From assembly GCA_016713005.1 (NCBI GenBank), contig JADJPY010000004.1:196078-260077 (forward strand): DNA of 64,000 bases, written 5' to 3'. The DNA is from Ramlibacter sp. GTDB taxonomy: Bacteria; Pseudomonadota; Gammaproteobacteria; Burkholderiales; Burkholderiaceae_C. Below the pieces are notes generated by a model. It had not been told where the DNA came from. It worked only from the letters and a program-made list of their open reading frames with translations, and did not search any database. The stretch's first letter is position 1, and each line of letters starts with the position of its first letter. Positions 42,271-51,624 of the stretch are shown one piece after another. A program made the position numbers and the translations under genes.

Positions 42271-43017
42271 CTATCGCTCAAGCCGTATCACCCGCCACCC
42301 GTTGGCCTGTGCGAGCGCCAGCAGCCGTTCGTCAGGGTCCACCGCAACCGCATGCGTCGCGGCCTCCAGCAGCGGGATGTCGTTGGCACTGTCGCTGTAG
42401 GCCGTGCTGGTGAAATCAGCCAGTTGCTGCCCGCGCTGTTGCAGCCAGCCGTGCAGCCGGGCGACCTTGCCGGTGCGCATGTTGGGCACGCCTAGCGTGC
42501 GGCCGGTGAAGGCGCCGTCGGCACCCAGCTCCAGCTCGGTGGCAATCAGGTGTTCAATGCCGAACCACCGCGCCGTCAGCTCGGTGATGAAGCGGTTGGT
42601 GGCTGTCGTCATCACCACCTCGTCGCCGGCCTGCTGGTGGCCGCGCACCAGGGCCACGGCGCCGGCGGGGATGCAGGGCTCCACCACCTCCACCAGGAAG
42701 CGCTGTCGCAGGGGCTCCCATTCCACGGGGGTGCGGCCCGCCAGCGTGGAGGCAAAGAAGTTGCAGAACTCCGCCACGCCCACGGTGCCGGCCTTGTAGC
42801 GCGCCTCCATGTCGGCGTTGCGTGCGGCGGCCTGCGCGGCGTCAAGCAGCCCTTGTGCGATCAGGAATTCGACCCACAGCACATCGCTGTCGCCGCTCAG
42901 CAGCGTGTGGTCCAGGTCAAAAAGTACGAGCCCCCCACGCTTGTCACTGCGTGTACTGCGCTGCCCCCCGAGGGGGCCTTCGCGCCTTGGGGCGGCCCGG
43001 CGGCGCTCAGGCGTCAT
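42271..43017 (-). CDS. HAD-IB family phosphatase
   Basis: 248 residues. Motif I LFDLDHTLLSGD, motif II VMTTATNRFIT, motif III region GKVARL and YSDSANDIPLLEAA; helical cap between. HAD-IB enzymes include phosphoserine and phosphoethanolamine/phosphocholine phosphatases. Residues about 4-29 (RRRAAPRREGPLGGQRSTRSDK) are encoded by a family B repeat, and no alternative start exists before LFDLDHT, so the repeat appears to be translated. Start overlaps the aldehyde dehydrogenase stop (ATGA): last gene of the long phn/gamma-glutamyl operon. Confidence 0.85.
   Translation of the reverse strand: MTPERRRAAPRREGPLGGQRSTRSDKRGGLVLFDLDHTLLSGDSDVLWVEFLIAQGLLDAAQAAARNADMEARYKAGTVGVAEFCNFFASTLAGRTPVEWEPLRQRFLVEVVEPCIPAGAVALVRGHQQAGDEVVMTTATNRFITELTARWFGIEHLIATELELGADGAFTGRTLGVPNMRTGKVARLHGWLQQRGQQLADFTSTAYSDSANDIPLLEAATHAVAVDPDERLLALAQANGWRVIRLER
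42930..43007 (+). repeat. Dispersed repeat family B, copy 2, inside the HAD gene
   Basis: CCCCCCACGCTTGTCACTGC...GCCCCCCGAGGGGGCC...GCCTTGGGGCGGCCCGGCGG, matching 4869-4944. It lies three codons after the HAD start and stays in frame with it. Confidence 0.7.
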
Positions 43018-44387
43018 GCACGCCTCAGGTGCCAGGCCTTGGGTCGGGTGAAGGTCTCGATGCCGTAGGTGGACAGGGTCAGGCCGACGCCCGAGTCACC
43101 GTGGCCGCTCCAGGGCAAGCGGGGGCTCACGCGGTCGCAACAGTTCCAGTAGGCACTGCCCGCGTTCACCTGCGAGAGCACGGCACGGGCGCGCGCCTCG
43201 TCAGGGGTGTACACGCCGGCGGTCAGGCCATAGGCGGTGTCGTTCATCAGCTGCACGGCCTGCGCGTCGCTGCTGACTTTCTGGATGCCGATGATCGGGC
43301 CAAAGCTCTCCTCGCGCATGAGCTCCATGGTGTGGTCGACGTTGGCCAGCACGGTGGGCTGGTACCAGTGACCCGGGCCGGGGTTGCGCGCTCCGCCGGC
43401 CAGCAGGATGGCGCCCTTGGCGCGGGCGTCGGCCACCTGGGCGTCCAGCACGTCCAGCTGCGGCGCGCGCGTGATGGCGCCGATGTAGGTGTCTTCGCTC
43501 ATCGGGTCGCCGGTCTTGAATGTCCTGACGGTGTCCACAAAAGCCGCGACAAATGCGTCGTGGATCTTCTCGTGCACATAGATGCGCTCCACCGAACAGC
43601 AGCTCTGGCCGATGTTGTACATGGCGCCATCGGCCAGGGATTCGGCCGCGGCCTTCGGGTCGGCATCGTCGGCAACGTAGGTCGGATCCTTGCCGCCCAG
43701 CTCCAGTTGCAGCTTGATGAAGCGACCGCCCACCGCCTGGGCAATGCGCCGGCCGGTCGCGACCGAACCGGTAAAGAACACGCCGTCGATCTTCTGGGCC
43801 AGCAAGGCGCTGCCCACCTCGCCAGCGCCGACCAGGCAGGCCATCACGTCGCGCGGCACGCCGGCCTCATGCAGAAGCCGGGTGATCTCCAGGCCCGTCA
43901 TGGCGGCGTATTCCGAGGGCTTGTAGAGCACCGCGTTGCCCGTGAGCAGCGCGGGGACGATGACGTTGCAGCCCACGAACCATGGGTAATTCCAGGCCGA
44001 GATGTTGGCCACCAAGCCCAACGGAATGTGCTGGATCTGCTCCTTCATGCCACTGTCATCGAACACGGTCTCGGTGGCCAGCACCAGATCGGTCTGGATC
44101 AGGAAAAAATCGATGCGCCCCAGCAGACCATTGAGCTCGTTGCGCGACATCCTGATCGGCTTGCCGGTTTCGCGCGTCATGGTGGTGGCCAGGGATTCTA
44201 GGTCGCGCACCACGCCGGCGCGGAATTTTTCAATGCAGGTCTTGCGCTGGGCCAACGGCACCGCCGCCCAGGCCGGCTGGGCGGCGCGTGCAGCGGCCGC
44301 CTTGGCGGCCACCGTACCCGTGTCATCGGCAGGCAAGGTGGTGATGAGCTGGCCGTTGGCGGGGTTGAGAATGGCAAGAGTGGTCAT
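43014..44387 (-). CDS. Aldehyde dehydrogenase family protein
   Basis: 457 residues. NAD-binding region (SAWNYPWFVGCNVIVPALLTGNAVLYKPSE), FTGSVATGRRIAQ, catalytic Glu in LELGGKDP and nucleophile in GQSCCSVER. In this operon it follows an Fe-alcohol dehydrogenase and a gamma-glutamyl hydrolase, so its likely substrate is a gamma-glutamyl aminoaldehyde. Overlaps both neighbours by four bases. Confidence 0.9.
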   Translation of the reverse strand: MTTLAILNPANGQLITTLPADDTGTVAAKAAAARAAQPAWAAVPLAQRKTCIEKFRAGVVRDLESLATTMTRETGKPIRMSRNELNGLLGRIDFFLIQTDLVLATETVFDDSGMKEQIQHIPLGLVANISAWNYPWFVGCNVIVPALLTGNAVLYKPSEYAAMTGLEITRLLHEAGVPRDVMACLVGAGEVGSALLAQKIDGVFFTGSVATGRRIAQAVGGRFIKLQLELGGKDPTYVADDADPKAAAESLADGAMYNIGQSCCSVERIYVHEKIHDAFVAAFVDTVRTFKTGDPMSEDTYIGAITRAPQLDVLDAQVADARAKGAILLAGGARNPGPGHWYQPTVLANVDHTMELMREESFGPIIGIQKVSSDAQAVQLMNDTAYGLTAGVYTPDEARARAVLSQVNAGSAYWNCCDRVSPRLPWSGHGDSGVGLTLSTYGIETFTRPKAWHLRRA

Positions 44388-45160
44388 GGTTGACGGGCAG
44401 CGCGGGCTGCGTCCAGAAAGTCGTTGAGCAGGGGGGCGTCGTCCAGCACGCCGTACTCGGGTTTGTGGAATTCAGGATGCCACTGCACCGCAGCCACCCA
44501 GGCGTCGCCCGTGTGGCGGATGGCCTCGATCACACCATCGTCCGGGCAGCGGGCCTCCACCGCAAAACCGGGCGCCAGGTCCTTGATGCTCTGGTGATGG
44601 ATGCTGTTGATCTTGCGGCTGGCACTGGTAGCGGTCAGCGCGGCCAGCCGCGTGCCCGGCACGACGTCCAGCTCGTGGAACAACTGGTCGTAGGTCTGGC
44701 CGTCGCGGTGCACCAGGGCACCCGGCTTCTGGGTGCTGGTGTCCTGGTACAGGGTGCCGCCATAGGCCACGTTGATGAGCTGCAGCCCGCGGCAAATGCC
44801 AAAGACCGGCTTTCCGGCGGCAGCGAAGGCCTTGACCAGCGCGATTTCGTATTCGTCGCGGATGCGGTCGCCTCGCCATTCGGGCCTGATCGGTTCTTCG
44901 CCATAACTGCCGGGCCAGACATCGGCGCCGCCGTGCATGACCAGGCCGTCGAGCCAGCCAGCGTAGTCGGCCAGGGTGACGTCGCCACGCGCGGTATCGC
45001 CTTCGGGCGACGGCACCAGCACCGGCATGGCGCCGGCCGACATGACCCAGTGCGCCATGGACTGCTCGACGTACTGCAGCGTCTTGAAGCCGAAGGCGTT
45101 GCGCTGCGGGTCGGGGTGCAGAAAGCAGGCGCTGATGCCTATTTTGAGGCGGTCACTCAT
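44384..45160 (-). CDS. Gamma-glutamyl-gamma-aminobutyrate hydrolase-like class I amidotransferase
   Basis: 258 residues from MSDRLKIGISACF. PuuD/IpuF-type class I glutamine amidotransferase: nucleophile Cys in FGICRGLQLINVAYGGTLYQD, catalytic His and Glu in VQWHPEF, and HHQSIKDLAPGF. It releases the amino acid from a gamma-glutamyl amide in amine-degradation routes. Encoded between an alcohol dehydrogenase and an aldehyde dehydrogenase. The longer frame to 45406 is spurious. Confidence 0.9.
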   Translation of the reverse strand: MSDRLKIGISACFLHPDPQRNAFGFKTLQYVEQSMAHWVMSAGAMPVLVPSPEGDTARGDVTLADYAGWLDGLVMHGGADVWPGSYGEEPIRPEWRGDRIRDEYEIALVKAFAAAGKPVFGICRGLQLINVAYGGTLYQDTSTQKPGALVHRDGQTYDQLFHELDVVPGTRLAALTATSASRKINSIHHQSIKDLAPGFAVEARCPDDGVIEAIRHTGDAWVAAVQWHPEFHKPEYGVLDDAPLLNDFLDAARAARQP

Positions 45161-45173
45161 ACCGTTCCCACGC

Positions 45174-46307
45174 CTACATCGCCGCCTTGAACAGCCGCTC
45201 GAAGTCCGCCGCCGCACAGGGCCGCGGGTTGGTCTGGTGGCAGATATCGGCGGTGGCAATCTCGACCAGCCGCGGGATCTGTTCCGGCCTGACGCCATGG
45301 GCTGCCAGTGACCCTGTGATGCCCACGCTTGCCTTGAGCGTCTTGAGCCAGGGCACAAAAGCAGCGCCACCGCCTGGGACTTTGCACACATGGGCGAGTT
45401 CGTCAAACTTGCCGGGCACTGCTTCGTAATTCCAGGCCATGACGGTGTCGATCATCAGCGCATTGGCCAGGCCATGGTGCAGGTCGCAGACCGCGCCCAG
45501 GGCATGGGCGCAGGAATGCACGGCGCCCAGGTCCTTCTGGAAGGCAATGGCGCCCATCATGGACGCCATCATCATGTCGCTGCGGGCCTGGAGGTTGCCG
45601 GGCTCCCTGACGGCAGCGAGCAGTGCCGCAGAGGCAATGCGTGTGCCCTCCAGCGCGATGCCGTCGCACAGCGGGTGGTAGGCGGGGGAGAGGTAGCTCT
45701 CGACGTTGTGGGTCAATGCGTCCATGCCGGTCGCGGCCGTCACGTGCGAAGGCAGGCCCAGCGTGAGTTCCGGGTCGGCAAACACCGTCTTCGCCAGGAT
45801 CTTGGGGCTGAACACCACGCGCTTGAGGTGGGTGTCGTTCTCGCTCACCACCGACGAACGCCCCACTTCCGAGCCCGTGCCCGAGGTGGTGGGCAGCGCC
45901 ACAAAATACGGCAGCGGGTTGGTGATGGGGCGCACCTTCGGGTGGTCCCACACGTATTCCAGAATGTCACCCTCATGCGTGGCGGCCACACCCACCACCT
46001 TGGCCACGTCCAGCGCCGCACCACCACCAAAGCCAATGATGCAGTCCGCACCATGCGCCTTGTAGGCCGCCGCACCGTCCATCACCTGGCTGCAGGTGGG
46101 GTTGCCAAACACGCCACTGAACACCGCGACGTCGAGACCAACCAGGTGCGTCCTGAATTCGGCCAGCACCGGCAACGCCGCCAGCGCCCGGTCGGTCACG
46201 ATCAGCGGGCGCTTGAGGCCCTGTTCCTTGAGGTGCTGCGCCACCAGCGTGCGTGCGCCGGCACCGAACTTGATGGCGGTGGGGAATGAGAAACCGGTGA
46301 TGTTCAT
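45174..46307 (-). CDS. Iron-containing alcohol dehydrogenase
   Basis: 377 residues. Group III ADH: GFGGGAALDVAKV (cofactor), PTTSGTGSEV, and the metal site with ATGMDALTHNVESYLS and the His of HSCAHALGAVCDLHHGLANAL. In the gamma-glutamyl module it would oxidise an alcohol of the glutamylated amine. Seven bases separate it from the glutamine-synthetase-like gene. Confidence 0.92.
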   Translation of the reverse strand: MNITGFSFPTAIKFGAGARTLVAQHLKEQGLKRPLIVTDRALAALPVLAEFRTHLVGLDVAVFSGVFGNPTCSQVMDGAAAYKAHGADCIIGFGGGAALDVAKVVGVAATHEGDILEYVWDHPKVRPITNPLPYFVALPTTSGTGSEVGRSSVVSENDTHLKRVVFSPKILAKTVFADPELTLGLPSHVTAATGMDALTHNVESYLSPAYHPLCDGIALEGTRIASAALLAAVREPGNLQARSDMMMASMMGAIAFQKDLGAVHSCAHALGAVCDLHHGLANALMIDTVMAWNYEAVPGKFDELAHVCKVPGGGAAFVPWLKTLKASVGITGSLAAHGVRPEQIPRLVEIATADICHQTNPRPCAAADFERLFKAAM

Positions 46308-46314
46308 GGTGGAT

Positions 46315-47685
46315 TCAGATGATTTCGAAGTAACGCTTCATTTCCCAATCGGTCACGGCGTCCTGCCACTGGCGCCACTCCCACTCGCGGGTGGCAGCAA
46401 AGTGCTCGACAAACGTGTCGCCAAGCCAGTCGCGCGCGATCTTTGAGTCACGGAAATTGCGCGTGGTTTCGATCAACGTGCGGGGCGCGCGGGGAATGTG
46501 CTCGGCGCCCTGGTTGGTCCCGGTAATGGGCGGCGCAGTGAGCTTCAGGCCCTTCTCGACACCGTACAGGCCGGCCGCGATGACGGCGGCCATGGCCAGG
46601 TAGGGGTTGACATCGGCACCCGGACAGCGCGTCTCCAGCCGCGTGGCCTTGGGGCTGCCGGCAATCACGCGGAAGCTGGCGGTGCGGTTGTCCATGCCCC
46701 AGGTGGGTTTGACCGGCGCCCAGAAGCCGTCCACCAGCCGCTTGTAGCTGTTGATGGTGGGCCAGATCATCGGCGCGAACTCCATCATGCAGGCCACTTG
46801 CCCTGCAAGGTAGCTCTCGAACAGCTTGCTCATCCGGCGTGGGGATTTCGCGTCGTAGAACAGGTTGGCCTTGCCATCGCTCAGACTCTGGTGAATATGG
46901 CCCGAGCAGCCTGGCAGCGGCTGGTGTGGCTTGGCCATGAAGCTGGGCATGATGCCGTAGCGCGCGCCAATTTCCTTGGTACCGGTCTTGAACAGGATGG
47001 CGCGGTCGGCCTGCTCCAGCGCATCGCTGAAGCCGATGGCCGCTTCGTAGACGCCCGGGCCGGTCTCGGTGTGCAGTCCTTCAATGGGCACGCCAAAGGC
47101 CAGCATGTCGTCCATGATGGCGTTGAAGAAATCGCGGTTCTGGTTGACGCGCAGCAGCGAATAGCCAAACATGCCAGGGGTCAGCACTTCGGGCGCCACG
47201 CCTTTCTTGGCGGCCCAGCTCTGCGGCGTCTCCAGAAAGTTGTACCACTCGAACTCCATGCCCGTCATGACCCTGAAGCCCAGTTTCTCGGCGCGCTTGA
47301 GCACGCGCTTGAGTGTCTGGCGCGGGCAGGCCGGGTGCGGCGAGCCGTCGGCGTTGACAAACTCGCCCAGAAAGAAGGGCACCTTGCTGTCCCAGGGGAC
47401 ATGGCGCGCGGTGTCGAGATCGAGCCGAGCCAATGCGTCGGGGAAGCCGTGCTGCCAGCCGGTGACCGTGGTGTTGTCGTAGCAGTTGTCCATCATGTCC
47501 CAGCCCAGCACCACATCACAGAAGCCGAAGCCTCCTTTCGGGTAGGGCTCGGCTGCACCAAGGAACTTGTCACGGTGCAGGTATTTGCCGCGCAGGATGC
47601 CGTCAATGTCGCTGACAGCGACCTTGACCTTGGGCGCGCCGGACTTCTGCACGGCGGCAACGGCGGGGTGGAGCTTGGTGGCCAT
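46315..47685 (-). CDS. Glutamine synthetase family gamma-glutamylamide ligase
   Basis: 456 residues from MATKLHPAVAAVQ, with AGGAGGAG upstream. GS fold: N-terminal beta-grasp (VAVSDIDGILRGKYLHRDKF), catalytic MEFEWYNFLE and ETGPGVYEAAI, ATP/metal PSFMAKPHQPLPGCSGHIHQSL, and C-terminal RLETRCPGADVNPYLAMAAVIAAG. It is divergent from housekeeping GlnA and lacks the adenylylation loop, so it fits PuuA/IpuC/GlnA4-type enzymes that glutamylate an amine. Context: 25 bases after phnW. Confidence 0.9.
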   Translation of the reverse strand: MATKLHPAVAAVQKSGAPKVKVAVSDIDGILRGKYLHRDKFLGAAEPYPKGGFGFCDVVLGWDMMDNCYDNTTVTGWQHGFPDALARLDLDTARHVPWDSKVPFFLGEFVNADGSPHPACPRQTLKRVLKRAEKLGFRVMTGMEFEWYNFLETPQSWAAKKGVAPEVLTPGMFGYSLLRVNQNRDFFNAIMDDMLAFGVPIEGLHTETGPGVYEAAIGFSDALEQADRAILFKTGTKEIGARYGIMPSFMAKPHQPLPGCSGHIHQSLSDGKANLFYDAKSPRRMSKLFESYLAGQVACMMEFAPMIWPTINSYKRLVDGFWAPVKPTWGMDNRTASFRVIAGSPKATRLETRCPGADVNPYLAMAAVIAAGLYGVEKGLKLTAPPITGTNQGAEHIPRAPRTLIETTRNFRDSKIARDWLGDTFVEHFAATREWEWRQWQDAVTDWEMKRYFEII

Positions 47686-47710
47686 GGTGATCTCCTCCTT
47701 GTTGTTCAGT

Positions 47711-48829
47711 TCATATTGCTGGTTCGCCCGAGGCAATGCCCATGTCCTGAAGTGCCAGTTCCACGGCATGAACGGCTTGCTCGATTTCGCCAGGGCCGAT
47801 GGCGCCAATGCAACCAACGCGGAACGTCTCCACTTGCGTGAGCTTGCCCGGATACAGGATGAAGCCATGGGCCTTGGCTGCGTTGTAGAACGCCTTGAAC
47901 TCGTAGCGCGGGTCCCCGGGCGCGTGGAACGTCACGATGATCGGCGCCTGCACCGCCGGGTCCAGGAACGGCATGAAGCCGAGCCGGGCCATGCCGTCAA
48001 TCAGTGTGCGGTAGTTGGCGGTGTAGCGGGCCAGCCGCGCCGGCTGGCCGCCCTCGGCCTCGAACTGCGCAATGGCTTCGGCCAATGCCACCACCACATG
48101 GGTGGGTGGCGTGAAGCGCCACTGGCCGGTCTTCTCCATGTAGACATACTGGTCATGCAGGTCCATCGCCAGGCTCTGGCTCTGGCCGGCACAACTGTCC
48201 AAAATGGCCTTGCGTAGGAACACAAAGCCCATGCCCGGCACGCCCTCCAGGCATTTGCCGCTGGCCGCAACCAGCGCATCGAAGCGCGTGGTGCGCGCGT
48301 CGATCGGCAATGCCCCGAACGAACTCATGGCGTCCACGATCAGGCCCTTGCCGTGCGCCGCACAGGTATCGGCTACGGCCTGCAGCGGATTGAGAACGCC
48401 AGCGCCTGTTTCGCAATGGATCATGACCACATGGGTGATGCTGGCGTCGGCCTTGAGTTGCTCATCCAGCACACTGGCGGACACCGGTTCGTGATCGCCA
48501 AAATCCACAACGGCACAGCGTCGCCCCATCAGGCTCGTGAGCCTCGCTGCGCGTTTGCAATAGGCCCCGTTGTCCAGAACGAGCACATGGCCGTCGCGTG
48601 GCACCACGGTGGCCACCGCGGCCTCCACGCTGAAGGTGCCGCTGCCCTGCAGGGGAACCACCACATGGGTGTCCTCCCCATGCACGATGGCCAGCAGGCT
48701 GCGGCGCACCTGCGCGGTGACGGCATTGAATTCGGCGTCCCATGAACCCCAGTCGCGCAGCATCGCCAGCTTGGTGCGCAAAGAGGTGGTCAGGGGGCCC
48801 GGGGTCAGCAGGATCTTGTCGCGGTCCAT
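47711..48829 (-). CDS. phnW: 2-aminoethylphosphonate--pyruvate transaminase
   Basis: 372 residues from MDRDKILLTPGPLTTSLRTKLAMLRDWGSWD, the signature PhnW start. PLP Lys in AASGKCLEGVPGMGFV; VDAMSSFGALP and THVVMIHCETGAGVLNP also match. It converts 2-aminoethylphosphonate plus pyruvate to phosphonoacetaldehyde plus alanine. It follows the transporter genes and precedes the gamma-glutamyl module. Confidence 0.95.
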   Translation of the reverse strand: MDRDKILLTPGPLTTSLRTKLAMLRDWGSWDAEFNAVTAQVRRSLLAIVHGEDTHVVVPLQGSGTFSVEAAVATVVPRDGHVLVLDNGAYCKRAARLTSLMGRRCAVVDFGDHEPVSASVLDEQLKADASITHVVMIHCETGAGVLNPLQAVADTCAAHGKGLIVDAMSSFGALPIDARTTRFDALVAASGKCLEGVPGMGFVFLRKAILDSCAGQSQSLAMDLHDQYVYMEKTGQWRFTPPTHVVVALAEAIAQFEAEGGQPARLARYTANYRTLIDGMARLGFMPFLDPAVQAPIIVTFHAPGDPRYEFKAFYNAAKAHGFILYPGKLTQVETFRVGCIGAIGPGEIEQAVHAVELALQDMGIASGEPAI

Positions 48830-48845
48830 CGTCTGTCTCTCGTCG

Positions 48846-50561
48846 TTATCGTTCTGTGGTGCGCCAGGCCTGGGTCCGGCGGTTGACCCACCAGGCCAGC
48901 GCCATGAACAGCAGTGTGGCGGCTGTTGACACAAGTCCAATCAACACGGCCATCGCTGCAGCAGCGCCCATCTCGCCCGCCTCGTCAAGGTTCAGGATGG
49001 CGATGGACGCCACCTTGGTCTCGGGGGAGTACAGGAAGACCACGGCGGATATCGTCGTCATCGCGTTGATGAAGAAGTAGCGCGCAATGTCAACCAATGC
49101 CGGCGTGCAGATGGGCAGTGTGACGCGCCAGAAAGTCTTGAAGAACGGCACCTTGAGTGAGGCACTGACGGCTTCAAACTCGCCGTCCAGGCTTTTCAGC
49201 GCCGTCACCGCCGTCAGGTGCCCGGTGGTGTAGAAGTGGACGATGGTGCACAGCGTGAGCAAAGTGACAGTGTGGTAGAGGCCGTTGAGCGGGTTCCTGG
49301 GCTCGTTGAAAAAGAAGATGTAACCTAGGCCCAGCACAAGCCCCGGGACCGCCATTGGCAGCATCGCCAGCAGGCGCACGAGCCCCCGCAGGCCATCCAT
49401 GCCTTTGGTTTTTTCCAGCAGGTATGCGCCACAGAACACCAGCGCCGTACCAAAGACCGCCGTGCCCGCCGCCATCTTGAGGCTGTTCACAAATCCCACG
49501 CCCACCTCGGCATCCACCAGGCCCATGGTGTAGTGGCGCAGGCTGGGCGAAAGGTTGTAGGGCCAGAAACTGGCAAACGACGCGAACACTGCCATGCCCA
49601 GCATGGCCAGCACCAGCGAGGCGATGAGGCTGCAATAGAGCGTCATGGCGATGTCGTAGCTCCGCGAAGGTTTGGGCCGGTACGGGATCGCCCGTGCAGT
49701 CAGCATGGCCGTCTGGCGTCGGCTCACATAGCTGTCCACACCGAAAGTGAGCACTGCCGGCGCGAGCAAGAGAATGGCCACCACCGCACCCTTGGCAAAG
49801 TCCTGTTGGCCGATCACCAGCTTGAACACGTCGGTTGCCAGCACATTGAAGTTGCCGCCGATCACCTTGGGAATGCCAAAGTCGGTGATGACCAGAGTGA
49901 ATGTGACCAGGGCGGCCGATATCAGGCCGTACTTGGCGCCCGGTAGCGTGATGGTGAAGAACTTGCGCGTGGCGGTTGTGCCCATGGCGTCTGCGGCTTC
50001 GTACAGGCGCGCGTCCGACAGGCTGAGTGCCGTCACCAGGATCATCAGCGCATGTGGAAACACTGCAAAGCACTCCGCCACCACAATGCCTGGCGCGCCG
50101 TAGATTTCGGAGACGCCAACGCTCGTCAGCCAGCTCTTGAGCACGCCCTGGTTGCCAAACCAGTAAATCAGCGAAATGGCAGACAGGAGCGACGGCGCCA
50201 GCAGCGGCACCAGCGTGATGCCACGAAACAGCGGCTTCAGGGGCATGCAGGAGCGGGTCAGCGCGTAAGCAAAGCCAAACGCCAGCGGAATGGTGATTGC
50301 TGTCACCAGGCCCGACACCCAGATGCTGTTCCACAGGCTTTCAAGCAGGGCAGGGGTTTGCGCGTAGGAGACAAAGTTGGCAATGCCAACGAACTCGCCC
50401 TCCTTGCCCTCAAGTGCCTGTTGCAGGATCGCAAGCAGCGGGAAGGCCAGAAACGCGACCATCGCAAGCGCCACCACTGCCAACGCCATGTGCGCTACCC
50501 GGTCTGTCCAGTGGGCTTGCTGGGTCAGGTGCGTGGTACGCACGACTGTTGCGCCGGGCAT
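48846..50561 (-). CDS. 2-aminoethylphosphonate ABC transporter, fused permease
   Basis: 571 residues, about 12 TM helices: two binding-protein-dependent permease domains in one chain, replacing separate PhnU and PhnV. EAA-type loops are EAADAMGTTATRKFFTITLPGAKYGL in the first half and EAVSASLKVPFFKTFWRVTLPICTPAL in the second. It starts one base after the phnT stop. Confidence 0.92.
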   Translation of the reverse strand: MPGATVVRTTHLTQQAHWTDRVAHMALAVVALAMVAFLAFPLLAILQQALEGKEGEFVGIANFVSYAQTPALLESLWNSIWVSGLVTAITIPLAFGFAYALTRSCMPLKPLFRGITLVPLLAPSLLSAISLIYWFGNQGVLKSWLTSVGVSEIYGAPGIVVAECFAVFPHALMILVTALSLSDARLYEAADAMGTTATRKFFTITLPGAKYGLISAALVTFTLVITDFGIPKVIGGNFNVLATDVFKLVIGQQDFAKGAVVAILLLAPAVLTFGVDSYVSRRQTAMLTARAIPYRPKPSRSYDIAMTLYCSLIASLVLAMLGMAVFASFASFWPYNLSPSLRHYTMGLVDAEVGVGFVNSLKMAAGTAVFGTALVFCGAYLLEKTKGMDGLRGLVRLLAMLPMAVPGLVLGLGYIFFFNEPRNPLNGLYHTVTLLTLCTIVHFYTTGHLTAVTALKSLDGEFEAVSASLKVPFFKTFWRVTLPICTPALVDIARYFFINAMTTISAVVFLYSPETKVASIAILNLDEAGEMGAAAAMAVLIGLVSTAATLLFMALAWWVNRRTQAWRTTER

Positions 50562-50562
50562 G

Positions 50563-51615
50563 TCAGAACACCTTGAGGCGCTCGGGCAACAACCGAAGCT
50601 TGAGCGTGGATCCGACCTTCAACGACTGCTCCGACAGGAAGTTGAGCGACAGGTAGACGGTGAGGTTGTGAGGTTGCAGCGTTGGGGACGTCACGTGCAC
50701 GTGGCAGTACGAGCCCAGGAACTCGATCTTCTCGATGCGCGCTTCAAAGACATGCGCATCCCCGTCGGCAATGGGCCGGGCCAGGACATCCTCGGGGCGC
50801 AGGTAGACGCGGGCATCACGATCGGCGCCGTCATGGGGAATGCACAGTTCACCCACGTGCAACTGGCCCGACTTCACACGTGCGGGCAGCACGTTGACCT
50901 TGCCCACGAAGTCGGCAACAAAAGGCGAGGCTGGCTCGCGGTAGATGTCATACGGTGAACCCACCTGCTCGATCACGCCGTGGTTCATGACCACAATGCG
51001 ATCGGCCACGCTCAGCGCCTCTTCCTGGTCGTGCGTGACCATGATGGTGGTCACGCCCAGCTGTTGTTGCAAGGCGCGGATTTCCGAACGCAGCCGCACG
51101 CGCTCCAGCGCGTCCAGTGCCGACAGCGGTTCGTCAAGCAGCAGCAGGCCCGGTCGTGTGGCCAGCGCACGTGCCAGGGCAATGCGCTGCTGCTGCCCGC
51201 CCGACAGCTGGCTCGGGTACTTGCCTTCGCTGCCCGGCAGCCCAACGAGCTTGACCAGTTCAAGCACCCTCTGGTGAATCTCTGCCCGGGGGGCCTTGCG
51301 GTTGACCAGCCCATAGGCCACGTTGTCGGCAACGCTGAGATTGGGAAACAGCGCGTAGCTCTGAAATACGATTCCGTAGTCGCGCTGAGCGGGTGGCAAG
51401 CGGGAGATGTCCCGCCCCGCCTGGAACACTTCGCCCGATGTTTGCACCTCCAGCCCGGCAATGATGCGCAGAAGCGTTGTCTTGCCGCAGCCCGAGGGCC
51501 CCAGGAAACAGACGAATTCGCCCTTGCGGATCTGCAGATTGATGTCCTGCAGCGCGGTGAACCCGCCAAACGCCTTGCGGATGTTGCGCAGCTCAAGAAA
51601 GAGATCGTGGGTCAT
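50563..51615 (-). CDS. phnT: 2-aminoethylphosphonate ABC transporter ATP-binding protein
   Basis: 350 residues from MTHDLFLELRNIRKAFGGF. Walker A GPSGCGKTTL, Q loop FQSYALFPNL, signature LSGGQQQRIALARAL, Walker B LLLLDEPLSALDA, H loop MVTHDQEEAL, then a C-terminal TOBE domain. The frame runs 99 bases further upstream through the internal terminator, which cannot be coding. Confidence 0.93.
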   Translation of the reverse strand: MTHDLFLELRNIRKAFGGFTALQDINLQIRKGEFVCFLGPSGCGKTTLLRIIAGLEVQTSGEVFQAGRDISRLPPAQRDYGIVFQSYALFPNLSVADNVAYGLVNRKAPRAEIHQRVLELVKLVGLPGSEGKYPSQLSGGQQQRIALARALATRPGLLLLDEPLSALDALERVRLRSEIRALQQQLGVTTIMVTHDQEEALSVADRIVVMNHGVIEQVGSPYDIYREPASPFVADFVGKVNVLPARVKSGQLHVGELCIPHDGADRDARVYLRPEDVLARPIADGDAHVFEARIEKIEFLGSYCHVHVTSPTLQPHNLTVYLSLNFLSEQSLKVGSTLKLRLLPERLKVF

Positions 51616-51624
51616 TGAAGCATC

